Positions 18,034-25,645 of a stretch of 33,309 bases of DNA are shown in pieces (the stretch's first letter is position 1; each line of letters starts with the position of its first letter). Both the position numbers and the translations under genes were made by a program. This DNA comes from Rhodanobacter sp. PCA2 (GTDB taxonomy: Bacteria > Pseudomonadota > Gammaproteobacteria > Xanthomonadales > Rhodanobacteraceae): assembly GCF_013620825.1 (NCBI RefSeq), contig NZ_NJIC01000047.1, forward strand, positions 1 through 33,309, in the 5' to 3' direction. The notes beneath the pieces were generated by a model that saw only the letters and a list, made by a program, of their open reading frames with translations, was not told the origin of the DNA and made no database searches.

Positions 18034-19616
18034 GGCGTGGCTCCGTTGAAGTCGATGAAGAACGGCGTGGGTTGCAGCCGGTCCAGGCAGCTGGCATCCA
18101 GCGCCTTGGGGTCCAGGTGCTCGACGAAACGCTGCACCAGGCGCGGGCCGCAGCCGGTGGCGAGCACGCTGTGGCCCTGGCCCTTGAACAGCAGCACGCG
18201 CGCGTTCGGCAGATGGCCGGCGATCTCCTCCGCGTAGCGCGGCGGCGTCACCGGGTCGTACTGGCCGGCCAGCAGCAACACGGGCTTGGCGGACTGCAGC
18301 GGCTGGTGGAAATCCGCCGGCCGCGCGCCCCTGGGCCACGCCGCGCAGATCGCCTTGTAGGCATCGATCATGTGGGTGCCGAGCAAGGTGTCCGCGTCCT
18401 GCGGGCGGGCGGTGAGCAGGTCGGCGTCCTCGCTGCAGATCACCGAGTACGACATGCCGCTGCCGGCAAGGTCGGCCATGTCCACGGTGAGCAGCTTGGC
18501 CTGGCCGAGCAGCGGGCCCACGTCGCCGTGCGCGGCGGCGTCGATCGACAGCGGCAGCAGCGCGGCGGTGGGCGGCGTGTAGGCGAACATGCGCACCACG
18601 CCGACCAGCGAGTCCTCGTTCAGCACGCGCTGCACGGTCTGGTAGCTCTCCGGATCGCGGAAGCTCACCGGATGCGGATTCGCCCGCAGCGCGTCGCGCA
18701 GTTGCACCAGGGTCTGGAACGGATGGCCGAAGCGCTGCCGGCAGGCGGCGTCGGCGTCGCAGCGCGCGAACTGCGCCTTCAGCGCATCGTCCAGGTTCTG
18801 CGCGAAGTCCTCGCCCAGCACCGCGCTGTTCGGCACCGCGCTGTCCAGCACCACGCTGCGCACCGCATCGGGATGGCGGCCGAGGTATTGCTGCGCCACC
18901 CGCGTGCCGTAGGAGACGCCGACCAGGTCGAACTCGGGCACGTCCAGCGCGCGGCGCACGTCTTCCAGGTCCTGCACCGCGTCGGTGGTGGTGTAGTAGC
19001 GCGGATCGGCATGCGTGGCCACCTGCTTCAGGCAGGCCGCGGCCGCGGCGCGCAGCTTGGCGGGGTCGTAGCCGCTGTCGTCGGCCGCGTCGCCCTGGTC
19101 GTCGTTCTTGCATGCCAGCGCGTTGGAGCCGCCGGTGCCGCGCTGGTCCAGCAGCAGGATGTCCCGGTGCGCGCGCAGCGGCTCCAGCATCGCGGCGATC
19201 GGCCCGGCGTAATCGGTGGCCGCCTGGCCCGGGCCGCCGGCGAGGTAGACCAGCATGTCGCGGTTCGCGACCTGGGCGCTGGAACGCAGCACCGCAAGCT
19301 TCAGCGTGATCTTCCGGCCCGCGGGATCGGCGCGGTTCTCCGGCACCGCCAGCGCGCCGCACCACGCCGCCGTGCTCAGGCCGCTGTTCGGCTGGCCCAG
19401 GTTGCAGGCGGTCAGCGTGAGCGAGCCCAGCTTCCAGGTGCGCGGCGGCGCGGGCTTCACCTCGGGAGCGACCCGCTTCCCGGCGTCGGCGCTGGCGGCG
19501 GCAGGCGCCTCCGCCCCTGCCGGCGCGTGCTGCGGGCGCCACTGGTGCCACGCCAGGAAGCCCAGCCCGGCCGCCACGACGACGATGCGCAAGGCATTGC
19601 GTCCACTCGATTTCAT
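18030..19616 (-). CDS. Membrane-anchored TAP-type alpha/beta hydrolase (tripeptidyl aminopeptidase-like)
   Basis: A 528-residue protein with an uncleaved signal anchor (about 10-24) and an Ala/Pro linker, so the enzyme domain lies in the periplasm. Hydrolase motifs are VYLAGGPGQ, LLDQRGTGGS (oxyanion region), the nucleophile elbow DLVGVSYGT (Ser235), Asp in LAGQYDPVTPP and His in KGQGHSVLATG. The DQRGTG motif and a TAP-like C-terminal domain point to the proline iminopeptidase/SlpD-type group that removes N-terminal residues or tripeptides. A strong GGAGAGG ribosome binding site lies in the 16-bp gap after the regulator gene. Linkage to an exporter suggests processing of an exported or envelope peptide, which is inference. 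Confidence 0.85.
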   Translation of the reverse strand: MKSSGRNALRIVVVAAGLGFLAWHQWRPQHAPAGAEAPAAASADAGKRVAPEVKPAPPRTWKLGSLTLTACNLGQPNSGLSTAAWCGALAVPENRADPAGRKITLKLAVLRSSAQVANRDMLVYLAGGPGQAATDYAGPIAAMLEPLRAHRDILLLDQRGTGGSNALACKNDDQGDAADDSGYDPAKLRAAAAACLKQVATHADPRYYTTTDAVQDLEDVRRALDVPEFDLVGVSYGTRVAQQYLGRHPDAVRSVVLDSAVPNSAVLGEDFAQNLDDALKAQFARCDADAACRQRFGHPFQTLVQLRDALRANPHPVSFRDPESYQTVQRVLNEDSLVGVVRMFAYTPPTAALLPLSIDAAAHGDVGPLLGQAKLLTVDMADLAGSGMSYSVICSEDADLLTARPQDADTLLGTHMIDAYKAICAAWPRGARPADFHQPLQSAKPVLLLAGQYDPVTPPRYAEEIAGHLPNARVLLFKGQGHSVLATGCGPRLVQRFVEHLDPKALDASCLDRLQPTPFFIDFNGATP

Positions 19617-19632
19617 GTCCTCTCCCTAGCAG

Positions 19633-19827
19633 TCATTCGCCCGGCTCGAAGATCGCCTCGATCGGACGTGCAAACAGTTTTGCGATCTTGAAAGCCAGCG
19701 GCAGGCTGGGGTCGTACTTGCCGGTCTCGATCGCGTTGATCGTCTGCCGCGACACGTCCAGCCGCTCGGCGAGATCCGCCTGCGACCAGCCCTGTTCGCC
19801 GCGCAGTTCGCGCACGTGGTTGTTCAT
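19633..19827 (-). CDS. Small XRE-family helix-turn-helix regulator
   Basis: A 64-residue Cro/C1-type DNA-binding protein consisting only of the HTH domain. It reads MNNHVRELRGEQGWSQADLA, followed by the recognition helix region VSRQTINAIE and the ending IAKLFARPIEAIF. Small regulators of this exact layout are often coded next to membrane proteins with a DELQRR-like motif, as here. The ATG overlaps the upstream membrane-protein stop (ATGA). It most likely autoregulates the operon through the two palindromes at 21068-21131. Confidence 0.93.
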   Translation of the reverse strand: MNNHVRELRGEQGWSQADLAERLDVSRQTINAIETGKYDPSLPLAFKIAKLFARPIEAIFEPGE

Positions 19828-20291
19828 GCGTAACGCCGGCTCGCCCAGCGCCGCGCGAACAGGTACAGCAACGGCATGCCCCAGAAGCCCAGCAGCGGCG
19901 TCGCCCCGGAAACGCCCGCGTGCCGCAGCATCCAGCCGACGCCGAAGCCCAGCCAGGTGATCGCCGCCACGATCGCCAGCGCCACCAGTTCGATGCGCCG
20001 CTGCAGTTCGTCCATGCCCAGCACGCGCCGCACGGAGAGCCCCACGATCAGCAGCAGCGGCGGCAGCGGCAGCAGCGCCAGCAGCACCCGCCCCAGCGGC
20101 GACGCCACCTGGCCCATCGACACCGCGGAGGCCAGCAGCGCGGCGAAGTACCACAGCAGCGACCAGACCAGTCCGGGGTCGCTCAGCCGCGCGCCAGCGC
20201 CGGCGCCGGCGCCTGCCTGCAGTTGTCCGTGCAGCGCCACCCGGCGCAATGCGTCGGCCGCGCGCTCCTGCCATGCGTGCCAGCCGCTCAT
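19824..20291 (-). CDS. Small membrane protein with DELQRR motif
   Basis: A 155-residue protein with a polar N-terminus and four hydrophobic segments (about 40-60, 65-85, 100-120 and 130-145). Between the second and third is LGMDELQRRIELVALAI, a D-E-L-x-x-R motif shared with the upstream membrane protein. Start and stop both overlap neighbours by 4 nt. Proteins with this motif typically sit beside small XRE regulators; their function is unassigned. It could sense a membrane condition or modulate the regulator, but this is not shown by sequence. Confidence 0.82.
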   Translation of the reverse strand: MSGWHAWQERAADALRRVALHGQLQAGAGAGAGARLSDPGLVWSLLWYFAALLASAVSMGQVASPLGRVLLALLPLPPLLLIVGLSVRRVLGMDELQRRIELVALAIVAAITWLGFGVGWMLRHAGVSGATPLLGFWGMPLLYLFARRWASRRYA

Positions 20292-20899
20292 CGCCGCTCG
20301 TCCAGCGTCTGGCGACGCGCCCGCGCGCGCCGCCGCGACACCCATACCGCCAACGCCACGAAGAAGACCGCCGCGGCGCCCAGCGTCGCCGCCGCACCCA
20401 CGCCGTGACGCCCCCACAGGTACAGCGCGAACGCCAGCATCGCCGCGCCGGTGCCCGCGAAGTACCACGGCAGCCACGGGCTGCCGTCCTCGGCGCATAC
20501 CGAATCCACGCCGTAGCGGCGGGCCACCACCCGGTATGCGACGCCGTAACCCAGCATCAGCACCGGAAACACCCAGATCAGCACCTCGCCGCCCAGCCGC
20601 AGCACGCCCCCGGCGGACAGGAAACCGCCCACCAGGCTGAGCGCGGACACCAGCGCCGTCGCCACGCCCAGCGCCACCAGGTTCGTGCGCTGCTCCAGCT
20701 CGTCGCTGTCGCGGATGCGCCGCCACATCAGCGCGATCGCGTAGAGCACCGGCGCCACCGGCACCAGCGCCAGCAGGGTCTTCAACGGCAGGCTGCGGGT
20801 GGCGTGCAGCAGCGGATCCACCGCGAACAGCACGACCATGTAGGTCGCCATCGCCAGCATCACCTGTTGCTCGTAGCGCCTGTTGTTCATCCGCGGCAT
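20288..20899 (-). CDS. Membrane protein with DELEQR motif, first gene of the operon
   Basis: A 203-residue protein with about six hydrophobic segments and a basic C-terminus (RRRARARRQTLDERR). It contains RDSDELEQRTNLVALGVATA, matching the DELQRRIELVALAI of the downstream protein, so the two look distantly paralogous. The ATG at 20899 has GAGG eight bases upstream. An ATG at 20890 is also possible and would overlap the end of a 54-codon upstream frame. The stop overlaps the next start (ATGA). No characterised homologue is recognised. Confidence 0.8.
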   Translation of the reverse strand: MPRMNNRRYEQQVMLAMATYMVVLFAVDPLLHATRSLPLKTLLALVPVAPVLYAIALMWRRIRDSDELEQRTNLVALGVATALVSALSLVGGFLSAGGVLRLGGEVLIWVFPVLMLGYGVAYRVVARRYGVDSVCAEDGSPWLPWYFAGTGAAMLAFALYLWGRHGVGAAATLGAAAVFFVALAVWVSRRRARARRQTLDERR

Positions 20900-21051
20900 G
20901 GCAGCGGCCTCGAGGCGGGTCGCGGAAACCGGTCGGCGCCGCCCGGAATTTCCCGGGCTGGCCACGCATCGCGAAATGCCGCAACGGCGAGCGCTGCCCA
21001 CGCCTGTGGCGAACGACCGGCAAGCCGACGGGATCGTGAAATCTTGCGCAT
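20887..21051 (-). CDS. Possible 54-residue leader ORF
   Basis: An open frame starting at ATG 21051, with AAGGG four bases before the start codon, lies between the operon promoter and the first membrane gene. Its TGA overlaps the alternative ATG at 20890 (ATGA), the same junction type used at the other coupled genes of the operon. The product begins MRKISRSRRLAGRSPQAW and is Arg/Ala/Pro-rich with no recognisable domain. It may be a real coupling leader or chance in GC-rich DNA. Confidence 0.25.
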   Translation of the reverse strand: MRKISRSRRLAGRSPQAWAALAVAAFRDAWPAREIPGGADRFPRPASRPLPCRG

Positions 21052-21067
21052 GACACCCTTCAATGCA

Positions 21068-21085
21068 TGTAAAGCAAGCTTTACA
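21068..21085. promoter_or_regulatory. 18-bp palindromic operator 1
   Basis: TGTAAAGCAAGCTTTACA: 8-bp arms TGTAAAGC/GCTTTACA match perfectly around a 2-bp centre. It covers the predicted transcription start of the minus-strand operon. It is probably the binding site for the XRE regulator encoded downstream, inferred from position and from the second copy. Confidence 0.75.
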
Positions 21086-21090
21086 GGTGC

Positions 21091-21119
21091 AGCCTAGTTT
21101 CGCTCCGGCAGGATGTCAA
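21091..21119 (-). promoter_or_regulatory. Sigma-70-type promoter of the membrane/XRE/ABC operon
   Basis: On the minus strand TTGACA (21119-21114), a 17-base spacer and TAGGCT (21096-21091) form a good -35/-10 pair. The start would fall near 21084, giving a leader of about 185 nt to the ATG at 20899. The -35 box lies inside operator 2 and the start in operator 1. Confidence 0.75.
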
Positions 21120-21131
21120 GCGTGCTTTACA
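21114..21131. promoter_or_regulatory. 18-bp palindromic operator 2
   Basis: TGTCAAGCGTGCTTTACA: the same 8-2-8 layout as operator 1 with one arm mismatch (C for A). The mismatch creates the TTGACA -35 box on the minus strand. Centres of the two sites are 46 bp apart, so dimers on both could cooperate. Confidence 0.72.
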
Positions 21132-21270
21132 AAAGGGAGCTCATGGCCTGGAAGCGGCCTCGTTTGGGCACGCATGGGCGCCCGAATCGTTGCTCTTGTG
21201 TGACGCAAACCTCATTTTCGAGTGCCGTAATCCGTCAGTCGCGGACTTGGCACGGAAATGACATCCACCG

Positions 21271-21297
21271 CATTGGCCGTGAAGGGCCCGGCCAATG
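21271..21297. promoter_or_regulatory. Inverted repeat upstream of the fimbrial promoter
   Basis: CATTGGCC (21271-21278) and GGCCAATG (21290-21297) are perfect arms around 11 bases. Its centre is about 75 bp upstream of the predicted sigma-54 start, a plausible place for an activator site. It could also be a simple hairpin. Confidence 0.4.
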
Positions 21298-21313
21298 GCA
21301 AATGGCGTGAATC

Positions 21314-21329
21314 GTGACCGTGATCACGC
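21314..21329. promoter_or_regulatory. CRP/Clp-type palindrome in the fimbrial promoter
   Basis: CGTGA-N6-TCACG fits the TGTGA-N6-TCACA layout with C/G at the outer positions. It ends three bases before the sigma-54-type element. Clp is the CRP homologue of xanthomonads. An overlapping 10-bp palindrome CGTGATCACG is also present, so the binding protein is uncertain. Confidence 0.5.
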
Positions 21330-21331
21330 TT

Positions 21332-21348
21332 TGGCACCGCTTTTGCTT
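21332..21348 (+). promoter_or_regulatory. Sigma-54-type (-24/-12) promoter for the fimbrial operon
   Basis: TTGGCACCGCTTTTGCT matches TTGGCACG-N4-TTGCW with one change. The essential GG (21334-21335) and GC (21346-21347) have exactly 10 bases between them. The start would be near 21359, about 107 nt before the pilin ATG. Confidence 0.6.
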
Positions 21349-21465
21349 TTGACCCGGCGACCAGCCACGCGCGGCTGTCGTCAGGGTGGCAGGCGCCAGG
21401 AAACCACCTTTGTCCACCAGCGCGTCGAAACAGTTCGCAAACCGACACTTGAACAGGAAACACCC

Positions 21466-22050
21466 ATGCACAAGATCTTGCTCCCCGCTGCGCTGATCGC
21501 CGGCTTCGGCATTGCAGCTCTCGCCCCGCAGGCCGCCAGCGCGGCCACCAACCAGATCCTCTTCAGCGGCAAGGTGCTGAACAGCACCTGCAGCATCAAC
21601 GTCAACGGCAGCGGCTCCAACTCCGGTAGCGTCACCCTGCCGGACGTTGCGGCGTCCGCCTTCACGGCCATCGGCAGCAAGGCAGGCGCAACGCCCTTCA
21701 CCCTGAGCCTGAGCGGCTGCCCGACGACCCCGGCCAGCGTCAAGGTCGGCGCGCAGTTCTACTCCGCCACCAACGCCGACACGACCACGAACTTTGGCAC
21801 GCTGCTGAACGCCACCGGCGCGACCTACGCCACGGGCGTGGACGTGCAGCTGCTGGACAGCACCGGCAACCCGGTGACGATCACCACCGCCGCTCCCCAG
21901 CTTGGCGACAACGCGACCGCTACCGATTCGGCCCCGCTGACCGGCAGCACCGCGACGCTGAGCTATACGGCGCAGTACTACTCGACCTCCGCAACGGTGG
22001 GTGCGGGTCTCGTGTCGACGAACGTGAACTACGTCATCAACTACCAGTAA
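21466..22050 (+). CDS. Major fimbrial subunit (FimA-type pilin)
   Basis: A 194-residue secreted pilin exported by Sec and polymerised by the chaperone-usher pathway. The signal peptide ends near APQAASA (residues 20-27). The mature protein has the FimA pattern: ILFSGKVLNSTCSIN with the first Cys, LSLSGCPTTP with the second (disulfide), an alternating N-terminal donor strand, and the C-terminal strand ending NYVINYQ with the penultimate aromatic position used for chaperone recognition. AGGAAA precedes the ATG. It is first in a pilin-chaperone-usher-adhesin operon and the only full-length major pilin in the window. Confidence 0.93.
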   Translation: MHKILLPAALIAGFGIAALAPQAASAATNQILFSGKVLNSTCSINVNGSGSNSGSVTLPDVAASAFTAIGSKAGATPFTLSLSGCPTTPASVKVGAQFYSATNADTTTNFGTLLNATGATYATGVDVQLLDSTGNPVTITTAAPQLGDNATATDSAPLTGSTATLSYTAQYYSTSATVGAGLVSTNVNYVINYQ

Positions 22051-22121
22051 GTCCCCCTGCGGCCCGCCGCGCGCGATCGGCGCGCGGCGGGGCCGCATCC
22101 CCCTTCGCGCCGGAGCACCCC

Positions 22122-22859
22122 ATGAGACGTCTGATAGGCACTGCCTGCGCAGTGATGGCCACCCTGTGCCTGTGCACGGCGGCTGCCCATGCCAATGTCG
22201 TCATCGGCAACACCCGCGTGGTGTTTCCCGCCCAGCCGGGCGAAGTCACCGTGCGCCTGTCCAACAAGGGCGACCACCCTGCGCTGGTCGAGGCGTGGAT
22301 CGACAGGGGCAACCCCGAGTCGACGCCGGACAATGCCAGCGCGCCGTTCCTGATCACGCCCCCGCTGTTCCGCATGGAACCGCTCAAGGACCAGAACCTG
22401 CGGATCATCTACACCGCAGGCTCCCAGCCGCTGCCGACCGACCGCGAGTCGGTGTTCTGGCTGAACGTGCTGGAGGTTCCGCCCAAGCCCAACGACCCGC
22501 AGTCCGCCGGCCGCAATTACCTGCAGTTCGCGATACGGTCGCGGCTGAAGCTGTTCTATCGTCCGGCCAACCTGCCGGGCGACCCGACGAAGGCGCCCGA
22601 CCACCTGGTCTTCGCGCTGCACGGCACGACGCTGGATGTACGCAACCCCACGCCGTACTACGTCACGATCGGCTCGATCTCGTTCGCCGCCGACGGCAAG
22701 CCGCTCGACGGCGTCGACGGCATGGTGGCGCCGCTCGGCGAGCTGCACCTGCCGCTGAAGGGCCTGGCGAAGGCGCCGGCTGCCGGCGCGGCCATCACCT
22801 TCGTCACCATCAACGACTACGGCGCGGCCGACACCCACAAGGGCGTCGTGGCACCGTGA
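22122..22859 (+). CDS. Periplasmic fimbrial chaperone (PapD family)
   Basis: A 245-residue chaperone that folds pilins by donor-strand complementation and delivers them to the usher. The signal peptide ends near AAAHA. Family motifs are VVIGNTRVVFPAQPGEVTVR, the F1-strand region with PPLFRMEPLKDQNLRI, and the signature RESVFWLNVLEVPPKP. The conserved Arg of the first strand (GNTRVVFP) and the Lys of LKDQNLRI fit the pilin C-terminus binding pocket. The spacing between F1 and G1 looks short, as in FGS chaperones. Its stop overlaps the usher's GTG. Confidence 0.95.
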   Translation: MRRLIGTACAVMATLCLCTAAAHANVVIGNTRVVFPAQPGEVTVRLSNKGDHPALVEAWIDRGNPESTPDNASAPFLITPPLFRMEPLKDQNLRIIYTAGSQPLPTDRESVFWLNVLEVPPKPNDPQSAGRNYLQFAIRSRLKLFYRPANLPGDPTKAPDHLVFALHGTTLDVRNPTPYYVTIGSISFAADGKPLDGVDGMVAPLGELHLPLKGLAKAPAAGAAITFVTINDYGAADTHKGVVAP

Positions 22860-25606
22860 TATCCCGGCGCGCCATGTTTTGCCATCCGCTCGGGCGCCCT
22901 TCGGCGCTCGCGATGGCCTGCGGCATGGCGCTGGCCGTTGCCGCGGGCTGGCCGCAACTGGCGCTGGCCGCCGCTGCCGCGCCCGCCAATGCCCCCGAGG
23001 GCGGCCTGGCGAATTTCGATCGCAGCATGCTGGCCGGCGCCGGGCACGACACCGCCGACCTCTCGCGCTTCGAGCGCGGCAACCTCGTGCTGCCCGGCGC
23101 CTACAACCTCGACGTCTACCTCAACCGGAACTGGGTCGGCCGCATGGACGTGCGCTTTGTCTCGCCGTCCCAGGATGCCAATGCCGTGCCCTGCGTCAGC
23201 GCCGCGATGCTCGACCGCATGGGCTTGGCGCCGGCCAAGGCCGATGCCGCGGCGGCGGCGAAACTGGCGTCGCCGGATTGCGTGGGCCTGGGCGACCTGA
23301 TTCCCGGCGCGACGATGTCCTTCGACATGTCCGACCTGCGCCTGGACGCCAGCGTGCCGCAGGCCTACATGAACCAGCAGCCGCGCGGCTGGGTGAACCC
23401 GGCGTCGTGGGACGCGGGCGTGCCGGCCTTCCTGCTCAACTACAACTTCAACAGCTACCGCGCCAGCAGCGGCGGCCGGGACCAGACCAGCACCTACCTG
23501 GGCCTGCGCTCGGGCCTCAACATCGGCCTCTGGCAATTCCGGCAGGACAGCACCTTCACGCTGCAGTCCGGCAGCCGCCAGCCGACCCAGCGCCACTGGC
23601 ACAACATCGATGCCTACGTGCAGCGCGCGCTGCCCGGCCTGGGCGCCGAACTGAGCCTGGGCGACAGCTACACCGACGGCGCCGTGTTCGACAGCTACGG
23701 CCTGCGCGGCGTGCAGCTGGCCACCGACAACCGCATGCTGCCGCAGTCCATGCAGGGTTACGCGCCCGTGGTGCACGGCGTGGCCTACACCAACGCCAAG
23801 GTCACCGTGACCCAGAACGGCGTGCAGATCTACCAGACCACCGTCGCGCCCGGCCCGTTCGTGATCAACGATCTCTACCCCACCGGCTACGGCGGCAACC
23901 TGGTGGTGAACGTGACGGAAGCCGACGGCCGCCAGCACAGCTTCACCGTGCCCTATGCCTCGGTGGCGCAACTGATGCGGCCCGGCGTCACCCGTTTCGA
24001 CATCGCCGCCGGCCAGTTGCGCAATGCCAACCTGCAGGATCGGCCCAACGTGATCCAGGGCGCGGTGCAGCACGGCTTCAACAACCGTCTCACCGGCTAC
24101 GCCGGCGTGCAGGGTTCGGAAGGCTATGCCGCGGTGCTGGTCGGCGGCGCATTCAACACGCGCTTCGGCGCGCTGGCGCTGGACGTGACCCAGGCGCATG
24201 CCAGCATCCCGCGCTACGGCAACTACAACGGCCAGAGCTTCCGCATCACCTACAGCAAGATCATTCCGGAAACCAACACCTCGCTCAGCGTGGCCGCCGA
24301 CCGCTATTCCACCAGCGGCTTCCTCAGCCTGACCGATGCCGAAGCGGCGCGCAGCTACGCCAGCCGCGGCATGAATGCCCTGCAGTACCAGCTGTCCAAT
24401 CCACTGACCATCGACGGCGTGGCGGCGCACAACCTGCTCACGCCGGCCCAGCTCGCGGCGCTGGGCGGCACCGCCTACAACGGCCACAACCTGTACAGCG
24501 CCACCGGCCTGCTGCAGCAGCGCAACCGTTTCACCCTGACGCTCAGCCAGCAACTGGGGCGCGGCGGCTCGCTGTACGCCAATGCATCGATCAACAACTA
24601 CTGGAACCGCAGCGGCAGCGACACGCAGTTCCAGGTGGGTTACAACAACCACTTCAAGCGCCTTGCCTATGGCGTATCCGTCAGCCGCGGGCGCACCGAG
24701 CTGGGCGGCTACGACAACCAGGTCACCTTCAATGCCAGCCTGCCGCTGGGCGATACCCCGCACGCGCCCAGCCTCTCGTTCAATCTCAACCACGGCAGCG
24801 GCAACGGCAACGGCACGCAGGAGCAGGCCATGCTCGCCGGCTCGCTGGGCCAGTCGAACGAGTTCACCTACGGCGCCACCGCCTCGCACAGCGACGCCGG
24901 CACCGGCAGCGCCTACAGCGTGAACGGCGGCTACAACAGCCCGTACGCCGTATTCAACGCCAGCATCGGCAGCGGCAGCGGCTATTCGCAGGCATCGGTC
25001 GGCGCCAGCGGCGCGGTGGTCGCCCATGCCGGCGGCATCACGTTCGGCCAGCCGACCGGCGACACCATCGCCATCGTGCACGCACCCGGTGCGGCCGGTG
25101 CGCGCATCCTCGGCACGCCGGGCATCCGCGTGGATCACGCCGGTTACGCGCTGATGCCCTACCTCATGCCCTACCAGCTGGACACCGTCCAGATCGACCC
25201 GCAGGGCATGCCGCTGGGCGTGCAGCTGGATGCCACCAGCGCCAACGTCGCGCCCTACGCCGGCGCGGTGGTGCGGGTGAATTTCCAGAGCCATTACGGC
25301 CGCGCGCTGGTCGCCCGCATCCACACGGCGAACGGCGAACCGCTGCCCTTCGGCACCGAGGTGCTGGATGCCAAGAGCCAGGGGGTCGGTGTCGTGGGCC
25401 AGGGCGGACTGACCCTGCTGCGGGTGACCAGCCAATCGGGCAAGCTCGGCGCGCAGTGGCAGGATCCGCAGGGCGCCGGGCAGTCGTGTTCGTTCGCGTA
25501 CGCGGTTCCCGCCGCCAAGCGGTCCGGACAGGACCTGACCGCCATCGACCTGACCTGCATCGCAGACGGGCAGGCCATCACGACGCATGGCGGGGACGCA
25601 CCGTGA
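22856..25606 (+). CDS. Outer-membrane fimbrial usher
   Basis: A 916-residue usher that receives chaperone-pilin complexes and extrudes the fibre across the outer membrane. Visible parts are a signal peptide (to about residue 40, ALAAAA), the N-terminal domain (FERGNLVLPGAYNLDVYLN and two Cys), a 24-strand barrel region with the plug (PVVHGVAYTNAKVTVTQNG, PGPFVINDLYPTGYGGNL), and C-terminal domains with MPLGVQLDATSANVAPYAGAV and two late Cys. The GTG at 22856 overlaps the chaperone stop; an ATG at 22874 is an alternative. Length is at the high end for ushers. Confidence 0.93.
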   Translation: MISRRAMFCHPLGRPSALAMACGMALAVAAGWPQLALAAAAAPANAPEGGLANFDRSMLAGAGHDTADLSRFERGNLVLPGAYNLDVYLNRNWVGRMDVRFVSPSQDANAVPCVSAAMLDRMGLAPAKADAAAAAKLASPDCVGLGDLIPGATMSFDMSDLRLDASVPQAYMNQQPRGWVNPASWDAGVPAFLLNYNFNSYRASSGGRDQTSTYLGLRSGLNIGLWQFRQDSTFTLQSGSRQPTQRHWHNIDAYVQRALPGLGAELSLGDSYTDGAVFDSYGLRGVQLATDNRMLPQSMQGYAPVVHGVAYTNAKVTVTQNGVQIYQTTVAPGPFVINDLYPTGYGGNLVVNVTEADGRQHSFTVPYASVAQLMRPGVTRFDIAAGQLRNANLQDRPNVIQGAVQHGFNNRLTGYAGVQGSEGYAAVLVGGAFNTRFGALALDVTQAHASIPRYGNYNGQSFRITYSKIIPETNTSLSVAADRYSTSGFLSLTDAEAARSYASRGMNALQYQLSNPLTIDGVAAHNLLTPAQLAALGGTAYNGHNLYSATGLLQQRNRFTLTLSQQLGRGGSLYANASINNYWNRSGSDTQFQVGYNNHFKRLAYGVSVSRGRTELGGYDNQVTFNASLPLGDTPHAPSLSFNLNHGSGNGNGTQEQAMLAGSLGQSNEFTYGATASHSDAGTGSAYSVNGGYNSPYAVFNASIGSGSGYSQASVGASGAVVAHAGGITFGQPTGDTIAIVHAPGAAGARILGTPGIRVDHAGYALMPYLMPYQLDTVQIDPQGMPLGVQLDATSANVAPYAGAVVRVNFQSHYGRALVARIHTANGEPLPFGTEVLDAKSQGVGVVGQGGLTLLRVTSQSGKLGAQWQDPQGAGQSCSFAYAVPAAKRSGQDLTAIDLTCIADGQAITTHGGDAP

Positions 25607-25645
25607 CGACTCCCCTTGCCTGCGCCACGATCCACGAGGCATGAC

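Larger units (their letters stand above)
20900..21465. other. Intergenic control region between the operon and the fimbrial genes
   Basis: This is the only gene-free stretch over 300 bases, apart from the doubtful 54-codon frame. It holds the operon promoter and two operators (21068-21131), an inverted repeat (21271-21297), a CRP/Clp-type palindrome (21314-21329) and a sigma-54-type element (21332-21348). The short frame at 21113-21310 shows no coding features. Confidence 0.7.

Noticed and set aside
21247-21262. Second sigma-54-like sequence TTGGCACGGAAATGAC
   Set aside because: The -24 half is good, but AC stands where the essential -12 GC should be; the element at 21332-21348 fits far better.
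21113-21310. 65-codon plus-strand frame upstream of the fimbrial genes
   Set aside because: No recognisable ribosome binding site or domain, and it runs across the regulatory repeats.
25616-25645. TTG start for the adhesin
   Set aside because: The ATG at 25646 has a well-placed GAGG and gives a normal signal peptide.
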